From Nitrospirillum viridazoti CBAmc (GTDB taxonomy: Bacteria > Pseudomonadota > Alphaproteobacteria > Azospirillales > Azospirillaceae): a stretch of DNA of 64,000 nt. Positions 25,827 to 33,218 of the stretch are shown one piece after another; position 1 is the stretch's first letter; every line of letters starts with the position of its first letter. The notes below the pieces were generated by a model. That model was not told the DNA's origin and made no database searches. It saw only the letters and a list, made by a program, of their open reading frames with translations. The position numbers and the translations under genes were made by a program. The stretch lies in contig NZ_CP022113.1 in assembly GCF_000730165.1 (NCBI RefSeq), forward strand, positions 620,001 through 684,000, given 5' to 3'.

Positions 25827-27068
25827 ATGCGCATCCCGATCCTCGGGCTGGCCACGGCGCTTGCCGTTGGCCTGGCCATTCCCATATGGCCCGCCTGGGC
25901 CTCACCCCCCAGCGACACCTCCCTCACCACCCTGATCGCCCAGGCGCTGGCCACAAATCCGCGCCTGAAGGCCGCCGAGGCCCGCGCGGCAGCCGCCCAG
26001 GGCGACGTAATGCAGGCAGGTGTGCTGCCCAATCCGCAGGTCTCGCTGCAAACGGAGAACCTGGCCGGGTCCGGCCCCTATCGCGGCACCCGCGCCATGG
26101 AAACGACCATAGGCCTGAATCAGCTGGTGGAGCTGGGCGGCAAGCGCGGCAGCCGCCAGGCGGTGGCCACGGCGGCCGGGAACCGTGCCCGCCTGGACGC
26201 CGACATCGTGCGCCTGGACCTGGTCCGTGACGTGCGCGTGGCCCATGCCGCCCTGTTGGCCGCCACCGCCCGCCGTGCCATCGTCGAGGAACAGCGCGGC
26301 CTGGCGGCGGAAACCGCCCGCGCGGTCGCGGCCCGGGTACGATCCGGCCACGACAGCGCCATCCAGGAGGATCGCGCCGCCACCGATCTGCGCCAGGCGG
26401 AGATCGGTGCGGCCCGCGCCGTGCGTGACGAGACCGCCGCGCGCCGCAGCCTGGAACTGCTGGTGGGCTGCCCGGTGCCGCCGCTGGATCCGGCCGCCCT
26501 GAGCGACTTGGGCGCCGCCCTGCCCGTCGCCGCCGGCGGGAACACCCCCGACGTGGCCCGCTGGCGGGCGGAGGTGGGGCGCACCCGCGCCGCCATCGCC
26601 GTGGAGCGGGCGCGGGCCGTGCCCGACGTGACCGTGGGTGCCGGTGTGCGCCGCTTCAACGACGGGCGCGACACCGCCCTGGTGCTGGGCGTCACCATCC
26701 CCATCCCGGCCTTCGACACCAACCGGGGCGGCATCCATCGCGCCTATCAGGAGAGCACCGAGGCGGAGATGGAATTGGACCGCGCCACCCGCGACCAGGA
26801 CACCGCCCTGGCCATCGCCCGCGATCGCGTAGCGGTGGCCCGGACCGAGGCCGAGACACTGGCCGGACAGGTCGTCCCCGGGGCGGAACAGGCCGCCGCC
26901 GCGACCCGTGAAGGCTACCGCCAGGGCAAATTCCCCTACCTGGATGTGCTGGACGCCCAGCGTACCCTGCTGGCCACCCGCCTGACCCTGGTCGCCGCCT
27001 ATCAGGACTATCACCAGAGCCGTGCCGACCTGGACCGGCTGACCGGCGCCGAGGAGGCCCAGCCATGA
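25827..27068 (+). CDS. czcC: CzcC-like outer-membrane efflux protein
   Basis: A 413-residue TolC-family protein with a signal peptide (LATALAVGLAIPIWPAWA). Two outer-membrane efflux repeats are seen: ALATNPRLKAAEARAAAAQGDVMQAGVLPNP with NQLVELGGKRGSR in the first half, and VGRTRAAIAVERARAVPDVTVGAGVRRF with PAFDTNRGGIHRA in the second. The wording 'ELGGKR' and 'PIPAFDTNRG' is typical of the CzcC/CusC metal branch. It forms the outer-membrane channel of the tripartite pump. The stop overlaps the start of czcB by 4 bases (ATGA at 27065-27068). Confidence 0.9.
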   Translation: MRIPILGLATALAVGLAIPIWPAWASPPSDTSLTTLIAQALATNPRLKAAEARAAAAQGDVMQAGVLPNPQVSLQTENLAGSGPYRGTRAMETTIGLNQLVELGGKRGSRQAVATAAGNRARLDADIVRLDLVRDVRVAHAALLAATARRAIVEEQRGLAAETARAVAARVRSGHDSAIQEDRAATDLRQAEIGAARAVRDETAARRSLELLVGCPVPPLDPAALSDLGAALPVAAGGNTPDVARWRAEVGRTRAAIAVERARAVPDVTVGAGVRRFNDGRDTALVLGVTIPIPAFDTNRGGIHRAYQESTEAEMELDRATRDQDTALAIARDRVAVARTEAETLAGQVVPGAEQAAAATREGYRQGKFPYLDVLDAQRTLLATRLTLVAAYQDYHQSRADLDRLTGAEEAQP

Positions 27069-28237
27069 CCCGCATCTCCATGCAGACCCTGTCGCGCCTG
27101 GGTGCCGGTGCGCTGGCCCTGGGCGGGCTGGCCGTCTGGATCGCCACCGGCGAGGCGCCCAAAGGCCAAGAGCCCGCCGCCCATGAGGCGCATGATGACG
27201 GACTGGTGCGCCTGACAGCGGAGCAAGCCAAAGCCGCCGGCATCACCACCGCCATTGCCGGCCCCGGCCGCCTGATCCGCCAAGTGCGCGTCACCGCCAC
27301 GGTGACGGCCGACCAGGACCACATCGTCCATATCGCCCCCCGCATCGCCGGTGTGGTGGCGGAGGCGCGCAAGAAGCTGGGCGACGCCGTCGCGGCCGGC
27401 GAAGTGCTGGCCCTGATCGACAGCACGGAGGTCGCGGACGCCCGCGCCGAGTACCTGGCGGCACGGGAAAACGAGGAGCTGGCCCGCACCACGGCGGCGC
27501 GGGAGGAAGCGCTGTGGCGCCAGCGCATCTCGCCCGAGCGGGATTACCTCCAGGCCAAGGCGGCGGCGGCGGAAGCCGGCATCCGCACCGGCCGTGCCCG
27601 CCACAGCCTGCAAGCCTTGGGGCTGGATGAAACCAGCGTGAGGTCCAAGAGTGCCAATCTGCAGCGGCTGGACCTGCGCAGCCCCATCGCCGGGCACGTC
27701 ATCGCCCGGGGCGCCACCCGAGGCGACCGCCTGGCGGCCGACGCCGACGCCTATGTCGTGGCCGACTTGGCCAGCCTGTCCCTGACCTTCCCCGTCTATG
27801 CCCGCGACCTGCCCTTCGTGGCAGTGGGCAAGGAACTGGGTGTCAGCGGCGCGGACGGCCGCACGGCCACCGCCCGCGTCACCCATGTCGGTCCCGTGCT
27901 GGATCCAGCCACCGGCGCCGCCCCCGTGGTGGCGACCCTGGAAAACCCGGACGGATCCTGGCGGCCCGGCGATTTCGCCACCGGCACGCTGGCGGCGGAC
28001 GCGCAGGAGGCCGCCCTGCTGGTGCCGGAGGGCGCGGTGGTGACGCTGGAGGGCCGGACCCAGGTGTTCGTGCCCGTCCCCGGCGGCTATGAGCGGCGCC
28101 CTGTCACCCTGGGCCGGGGCGATGGCACCCGCGTGGAAGTGCTGGCCGGCCTTAAGCCCGGCGACAGCGTCGCCGCCGGCAACGCCTTCATCCTGAAGGC
28201 GGAGGCAGGAAAGGGCGACGCTGGCCATGATGACTAA
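27065..28237 (+). CDS. czcB: CzcB-like periplasmic adaptor of RND metal efflux
   Basis: A 390-residue membrane-fusion protein. An N-terminal signal/anchor (GALALGGLAVWIATG) is followed by VRLTAEQAKAAGI, the lipoyl-type halves (HIAPRIAGVVAEARKKLGDAVAAGEVLALIDS and LDLRSPIAGHVIARGATRGD), a helical hairpin between them (about 120-190), and a beta-barrel region (VGPVLDPATGAAPVVATLENPDGSWRPGDFATG). The wording matches the CzcB/heavy-metal adaptor group. A few N-terminal His residues (HEAHDDG) could bind metal. It bridges CzcC and CzcA. A 170-base gap with two palindromes separates it from czcA, which is unusual for this operon. Confidence 0.9.
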   Translation: MTRISMQTLSRLGAGALALGGLAVWIATGEAPKGQEPAAHEAHDDGLVRLTAEQAKAAGITTAIAGPGRLIRQVRVTATVTADQDHIVHIAPRIAGVVAEARKKLGDAVAAGEVLALIDSTEVADARAEYLAARENEELARTTAAREEALWRQRISPERDYLQAKAAAAEAGIRTGRARHSLQALGLDETSVRSKSANLQRLDLRSPIAGHVIARGATRGDRLAADADAYVVADLASLSLTFPVYARDLPFVAVGKELGVSGADGRTATARVTHVGPVLDPATGAAPVVATLENPDGSWRPGDFATGTLAADAQEAALLVPEGAVVTLEGRTQVFVPVPGGYERRPVTLGRGDGTRVEVLAGLKPGDSVAAGNAFILKAEAGKGDAGHDD

Positions 28238-28252
28238 GCCCGGCGGCGTACA

Positions 28253-28282
28253 TGCCGCTGTAGGACGCGACTGCGTCCGCCG
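28253..28282. repeat. REP-like palindromic element, copy 2
   Basis: It differs from 16748-16777 at a single position and has the perfect hairpin core GGACGC-GACT-GCGTCC. It lies in the czcB-czcA gap and may stabilise the upstream mRNA or damp read-through. Confidence 0.6.
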
Positions 28283-28328
28283 CAGCATTCCGGGAAACGC
28301 AGTGGATTGGAATGCGAGGAAAGCCAAG

Positions 28329-28344
28329 TCGCCGGATGGCGACG
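28329..28344. repeat. Second palindrome in the czcB-czcA gap
   Basis: GTCGCC-GGAT-GGCGAC is a perfect 6-bp stem with a four-base loop, the same stem and loop sizes as the REP core 50 bases upstream. Two such hairpins between genes resemble a REP doublet. Confidence 0.45.
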
Positions 28345-28407
28345 CCCGGCGCCTGAGGGGGCGGCTGACCGGCCACGGTCGGACGCCGCACGTATAAAGG
28401 ATTATCC

Positions 28408-31400
28408 ATGCTTGAACGCATCCTCACCCTGTCCGTGCGCCACCGCTGGATGGTGGTGGCGCTGGCCCTGCTGGCGATGGCCGTGGGCGGCTGGACGGCC
28501 CTGCGCTTGCCCATCGACGCCGTGCCCGACATCACCAACAAGCAGGTGCAGATCAACACCACCGCTCCGGCCCTGTCGCCGGTGGAGGTGGAGAAGCAGG
28601 TGACCTTCCCCATCGAGACGGCGCTGGCCGGCATCCCGGGGTTGGAGGGCACCCGCTCGCTGTCGCGCAACGGCTTCTCCCAGGTCACCGCCCTGTTCGC
28701 CGAGAACGTGGACATCTACTTCGCCCGCCAGCAAGTCGGGGAACGCCTGGGTGAGGCCAAGGCGGCCCTGCCCGAGGGGGCGGAACCCCATATGGGGGCG
28801 CTGTCCACGGGCCTGGGCGAGGTCGCCATGTGGACCGTGTCCCTGACCCCCTTTGATTCCGCCAAGCTCAAGCCGGGCGCCGCCGGCTGGCAGGCCGACG
28901 GCAGCTATCGCACGCCAGAGGGCCAGGTGCTGGCCACGGAGGCGCAACGGGCGACCTACCTGCGCACCGTGCAGGACTGGATCATCCGGCCGCAGGTGAA
29001 GGGCGTGCCCGGCATCGCCGGGGTGGACGCCATCGGTGGGTACGTGAAGCAGTACCAGGTGGCGCCCGATCCGCAGCGGCTGGCCGCCCGGGGCCTGACC
29101 CTGACGGATGTCGCACAGGCGCTGGAGCGCAACAACACCAGCGCCGGCGCGGGCTATCTGGAACGGCGGGGGGAGGCCTACGTGGTGCGGGCCGATGGCC
29201 GCCTGCGCGATACGGAGGACATCGCCGCCGTGCCCATCGCGACCCGTGACGGAACCCCCGTCCTGCTGCGCGATGTGGCCGCCGTGACCCTGGGCCATGA
29301 ACTGCGCAGCGGCAGCGCCAGCGAGAACGGGCGGGAGGTGGTGGTGGGCACCGCCCTGATGCGGGTGGGGGGCAACAGCCGCACGGCGGCCGCGGCCGTG
29401 ACGGCCAAACTGGCCGACGTCGCCCGCACCCTGCCCCCCGACATCAAGGCGGAAGTGGTGCTGAACCGCACCAAGCTGGTGGATGCCACCATCCACACCG
29501 TGGGCAAGAACCTGGCGGAGGGCGCCCTGCTGGTGATCGTGGTGCTGTTCGCCCTGCTGGGTAATATCCGCGCCGCCTTGATCACCGCCGCCATCATCCC
29601 CGTGACCATGCTGCTGACGGCCATGGGCATGGTGGAGGCCGGCATCAGCGCCAACCTGATGAGCCTGGGCGCGCTGGACTTCGGCCTGATCGTCGACGGC
29701 GCCGTCATCATCGCGGAGAATTGCCTGCGCCGCCTGGGCCACCGCCAGCAGGCCCTGGGCCGCCCCCTGGCGACACCGGAGCGGCTGGCGGAGGTGGTGG
29801 CCGCCTCGAAGGAGATGATACGCCCGTCCGTCTACGGCCAGGCCATCATCATCCTGGTCTATGTGCCGCTGCTGACCTTCACCGGGGTGGAGGGCAAGAT
29901 GTTCCAGCCCATGGCCCTGACGGTCATCACCGCCCTCGTGGCCGCCTTCGTCCTGTCCCTGACCCTGGTGCCGGCGCTGGTCGCCCTGGTCATCACGGGG
30001 CCGGTCAATGAGAAGGAGAACCGCGTGGTGGCGGGGGCCAAGGGCTGGTACGCGCCCGTCCTGGAAAGAGCATTGGCCGCGCCCTTGCCCTGGATCTTCG
30101 GTGCCGCCTGCCTGTTCCTGGTCAGCGTGGGCCTGTTCACCCGCATGGGGCAGGAATTCATCCCCACGCTGGATGAGCAGGACATCGCGGTGCAGGCGGT
30201 GCGCATCCCCAGCACCTCACTGTCCCAATCCACCGCCATGCAGAGGGACGTAGAGCGGGCGGTCAGCGCGATGCCGGAGGTGGCCTTCGTCTTCTCCAAG
30301 ACCGGCACGGCGGAGATGGCGGCCGATCCTATGCCGCCCAACGCGTCGGACACCTTCATCATCCTGAAGCCGCGCCCGCAATGGCCCGACCCGGCCTTGC
30401 CCAAGGCCGCACTGGTGGCCCGCATCGAGGCGGCGCTTGGCCACTTGCCCGGCAACGCCTATGAGTTCACCCAGCCCATCCAGATGCGCTTCAACGAGCT
30501 GATCTCCGGCGTGCGCAGCGATGTGGCGGTGAAACTGTATGGCGACGACTTCGAGGCCCTGCAGGCCTCGGCCAACCGCATCGCCGGCGTGCTGCAGGGC
30601 ATCGCCGGCGCGGCCGACGTGCGGGTGGACCAGGCGGCGGGCCTGCCCACCCTGGACATCCGCGTTGATCGCCAGACCGCAGCCCGCTTCGGCCTCAGTG
30701 CCCAGGACGTGCAGGACGTCGTGGCCATGGCCGTGGGCGGGCGGGCCGCTGGGCAGGTCTTCGAGGGTGACCGCCGCTTCGACGTCACCGTGCGGTTGGC
30801 CGACCCCTTGCGCAACGACCTGGACACTTTGCGCGCCCTGCCGGTGCCCTTGCCCGACCAGGGCAAGGGGGGCCCGCGCTTCGTACCGCTGGGCTCCGTC
30901 GCCAGCTTTACCTTGGCGGAAGGACCCAACCAGATCGGGCGGGAGGACGGCAAGCGGCGCATCGTCATCCAGGCCAATGTGCGCGGCCGGGATATCGGGT
31001 CCTTCGTGGCGGAGGCGCAGGCGCGGCTGACCACGGTGTCCCTGCCGCCCGGCTACTGGGTGACGTGGGGCGGGCAGTTCGAGAATCTGGCGGCGGCGCG
31101 CGACCGGCTGGCGGTGGTGGTGCCGGCCTGCTTCGCCGCCATCTTCCTGCTGCTATACGGCGCCCTGGGCTCGGCCCGCGATGCCGGGCTGGTGTTCAGC
31201 GGCGTGCCGCTGGCCCTGACCGGCGGCATCGCGGCCCTGTGGCTGCGCGGCATGCCCTTCTCCATCTCCGCCGCCGTGGGCTTCATCGCCCTGTCCGGCA
31301 TCGCCGTGCTGAACGGCCTGGTCATGGTGTCCTTCATCCGCCAGGCCATCGCCGAGGGCGACGATCCCCTGACTGCCATCCGCAACGGGGCGCTGACCCG

Positions 31401-31629
31401 CCTGCGGCCGGTGCTGATGACGGCGCTGGTGGCCTCGCTGGGTTTCGTGCCCATGGCCCTGGCCACGGGCCCGGGGGCGGAGGTGCAGCGGCCGCTGGCC
31501 ACCGTCGTCATCGGCGGCCTGATCAGCGCCACCGCGCTGACCCTGGTGGTCCTGCCGGCCCTCTACCGCCGCTTCGCCGTGCCCCGTGAGGCGGGGGCGG
31601 GAACGGCGGTGCCGACGCTGGCAGAGTAA
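28408..31629 (+). CDS. czcA: CzcA-like heavy-metal RND efflux pump
   Basis: A 1073-residue inner-membrane RND transporter of the heavy-metal (HME) class. It opens MLERILTLSVRHRWMVVALALLAM (TM1), followed by DAVPDITNKQVQINT, typical of CzcA/CusA. TM4 holds ALDFGLIVDGAVIIAEN, the HME signature for divalent cations (Co/Zn/Cd type) rather than the Cu/Ag pumps. Two large periplasmic loops follow TM1 and TM7 and about 12 TM segments are visible. It imports protons while exporting metal through CzcB/CzcC. It starts 170 bases after czcB but belongs to the same set; no metal-responsive regulator (CzcRS, MerR) is in the window. The specific metal is inferred from the TM4 motif. Confidence 0.92.
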   Translation: MLERILTLSVRHRWMVVALALLAMAVGGWTALRLPIDAVPDITNKQVQINTTAPALSPVEVEKQVTFPIETALAGIPGLEGTRSLSRNGFSQVTALFAENVDIYFARQQVGERLGEAKAALPEGAEPHMGALSTGLGEVAMWTVSLTPFDSAKLKPGAAGWQADGSYRTPEGQVLATEAQRATYLRTVQDWIIRPQVKGVPGIAGVDAIGGYVKQYQVAPDPQRLAARGLTLTDVAQALERNNTSAGAGYLERRGEAYVVRADGRLRDTEDIAAVPIATRDGTPVLLRDVAAVTLGHELRSGSASENGREVVVGTALMRVGGNSRTAAAAVTAKLADVARTLPPDIKAEVVLNRTKLVDATIHTVGKNLAEGALLVIVVLFALLGNIRAALITAAIIPVTMLLTAMGMVEAGISANLMSLGALDFGLIVDGAVIIAENCLRRLGHRQQALGRPLATPERLAEVVAASKEMIRPSVYGQAIIILVYVPLLTFTGVEGKMFQPMALTVITALVAAFVLSLTLVPALVALVITGPVNEKENRVVAGAKGWYAPVLERALAAPLPWIFGAACLFLVSVGLFTRMGQEFIPTLDEQDIAVQAVRIPSTSLSQSTAMQRDVERAVSAMPEVAFVFSKTGTAEMAADPMPPNASDTFIILKPRPQWPDPALPKAALVARIEAALGHLPGNAYEFTQPIQMRFNELISGVRSDVAVKLYGDDFEALQASANRIAGVLQGIAGAADVRVDQAAGLPTLDIRVDRQTAARFGLSAQDVQDVVAMAVGGRAAGQVFEGDRRFDVTVRLADPLRNDLDTLRALPVPLPDQGKGGPRFVPLGSVASFTLAEGPNQIGREDGKRRIVIQANVRGRDIGSFVAEAQARLTTVSLPPGYWVTWGGQFENLAAARDRLAVVVPACFAAIFLLLYGALGSARDAGLVFSGVPLALTGGIAALWLRGMPFSISAAVGFIALSGIAVLNGLVMVSFIRQAIAEGDDPLTAIRNGALTRLRPVLMTALVASLGFVPMALATGPGAEVQRPLATVVIGGLISATALTLVVLPALYRRFAVPREAGAGTAVPTLAE

Positions 31630-31645
31630 GGGAACCGGGAGTAAG

Positions 31646-31672
31646 GGAACCCGGCGTCCCGTCCAGCGGTTT
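31646..31672 (+). promoter_or_regulatory. Candidate EcfG promoter for the first Ku gene
   Basis: GGAAC at 31646-31650, 16 bases, then CGGTTT at 31667-31672, the same spacing and -10 as before the DUF2252 gene. Transcription would begin about 25 bases before the Ku ATG. Confidence 0.55.
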
Positions 31673-31703
31673 CCTGGGGTCCAACGCCGCAGGAGATCGC
31701 CGG

Positions 31704-32516
31704 ATGGCGCCGCGTTCGTTCTGGAAGGGCTATCTCAAGCTGTCCCTGGTCACCTGCCAGGTGGCCATGACGCCGGCCACGTCGGAGAACGAGAAGGTCC
31801 GCTTCCACACCCTGAACCGCGAGACGGGCAACCGGGTGATCAGCCATTATGTCGACGCCGTCACCGGCAAGCCGGTGGACGAGGACGATGAGGCCAAGGG
31901 CTATCCCAGGGGCGAGGATGATTACCTGATTCTGGAGGATGACGAACTGGACGCGGTGGCGCTGGAAAGCACCCGCACCATCGACATCGAGATGTTCGTG
32001 CCGCGCGACAGCATCGAATGGATTTGGTACGACACCCCCCACTACCTGACGCCCAGCGACCCCGTTGGGGAGGAGGCGTTCTCCGTCATCCGCGAGGCCA
32101 TGGCCGCCACCGGCAGGGTCGGCATCTCCCGCCTGGTGATGTACCGGCGGGAACGGGCCGTGATGCTGGAGCCGCAAGGCAAGGGCATCATCGTGTGGAC
32201 CCTGCGCTACGGCGATGAGGTGCGCGACGCGGAAGCCTACTTCGGCGGCATCCGCGAGGAGAAGCCCGAGCCCAAGCTCCTCTCCCTGATCAAGACCCTG
32301 ATCGAGGAGCGCACGCGGCCATGGGACCCTTCGCTGGTGGGCGACCCCGTGCAGGACCGCCTGCTGGACCTGATCGCCGCCAAGAAGAAGGGCCGCAAGC
32401 GCCCCGCCAAGGCCAAGGCGCCCGAGACCGACACGCCCAGCAACGTCATCAACATCATGGACGCGCTGAAGAAAAGCCTGGCCGCCGAGGGCAAGGGCGC
32501 GCCCAAGCGACGATAG
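31704..32516 (+). CDS. ku: Ku protein 1 (non-homologous end joining)
   Basis: A 270-residue bacterial Ku. It begins MAPRSFWKGYLKLSLVTCQV, has VRFHTLNRETGNRV, the core Ku beta-barrel sequence KGYPRGEDDYLILEDDELDAVALESTRTIDIEMFVP and a basic tail (KKKGRKRPAKAKAP, GAPKRR) that in other Ku proteins aids DNA binding and LigD recruitment. Homodimeric Ku rings bind broken ends and recruit LigD. The gene stands alone with an EcfG-like promoter and converges on the GST gene; LigD and a second Ku lie on the other strand. Two Ku types in one locus suggest hetero- or alternative complexes, as described in some rhizobia. Confidence 0.92.
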   Translation: MAPRSFWKGYLKLSLVTCQVAMTPATSENEKVRFHTLNRETGNRVISHYVDAVTGKPVDEDDEAKGYPRGEDDYLILEDDELDAVALESTRTIDIEMFVPRDSIEWIWYDTPHYLTPSDPVGEEAFSVIREAMAATGRVGISRLVMYRRERAVMLEPQGKGIIVWTLRYGDEVRDAEAYFGGIREEKPEPKLLSLIKTLIEERTRPWDPSLVGDPVQDRLLDLIAAKKKGRKRPAKAKAPETDTPSNVINIMDALKKSLAAEGKGAPKRR

Positions 32517-32526
32517 ACACGCCCGC

Positions 32527-33141
32527 TCAGGCGTACGGCACGGCCTGGAATTCCGGCAATGCCTCGGCCCGGTCGGACAAGCAGACCAGGCCGGGATGCT
32601 TGGCGGGGTCAATCAGGCCCGGGGCCATGTTCTGGGCGAAATACCAGGCGACGGCGGTGGTGATGTCGGCCTGGTTGGGACGGTCACCGCCCATCCAGGC
32701 GCCGCCGTCCCCCACCTCGCGCTCCAGCAGGTCGAAGGCGGTGATGGCCTGGGCGCGCACCCGCTCCAGCCAGGGTTGGTGCTGCTTGTCCTCGGGGCGC
32801 AGCTCCAGCTCATAGACCACCTGCACGGTCTTCTCGCACGCCACCAATGCCAGGCCGATAAGGCGCTGGGCCCGGATGAAGGCGGCGGGGTCGGCGGGCA
32901 TAAGATGCCGGTCCGCCGGTACCAGGCGTTCCAGCGCGTCCAGGATCAGGGTGCTGTCCATCAGCACGGTGCCGTCGTCCAGCACCAGGGTCGGCGCCTT
33001 CACCACGGGATTGATGGCCGCGAAGGTGTCATAATGGCGGAAGACCGACACCCGCTCATGCTCGAAGGGCAGCCCCATGGCCACCAGCGAGATCCCCACG
33101 CGGCGGACATAGGGCGAATCCGGCATTCCAATCAGGCGCAT
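32527..33141 (-). CDS. Glutathione S-transferase family protein
   Basis: A 204-residue protein starting MRLIGMPDSPYVRRVGISLVAMGLPFEH, the thioredoxin-like N-domain of GSTs, with the glutathione-contact region VVKAPTLVLDDGTVLMDSTLILDALE (cis-Pro and the ESxAI-like turn) and an all-helical C-domain. Ser9 before the first helix is a plausible catalytic residue. ATG 33141 is chosen because AGGAGG lies before it; the frame stays open far upstream only by overlap with ligD. It sits between Ku 1 and LigD and may be read from the ligD transcript (77-base gap). A link to DNA repair is not established; general detoxification is the default reading. Confidence 0.85.
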   Translation of the reverse strand: MRLIGMPDSPYVRRVGISLVAMGLPFEHERVSVFRHYDTFAAINPVVKAPTLVLDDGTVLMDSTLILDALERLVPADRHLMPADPAAFIRAQRLIGLALVACEKTVQVVYELELRPEDKQHQPWLERVRAQAITAFDLLEREVGDGGAWMGGDRPNQADITTAVAWYFAQNMAPGLIDPAKHPGLVCLSDRAEALPEFQAVPYA

Positions 33142-33218
33142 GGCGGAGCCTCCTGGGTTGTTGGGAGGCGCATTCTGCCTGAAACTGGGCGTAGCACCAG
33201 CCCCTTGACCCGCCACCC

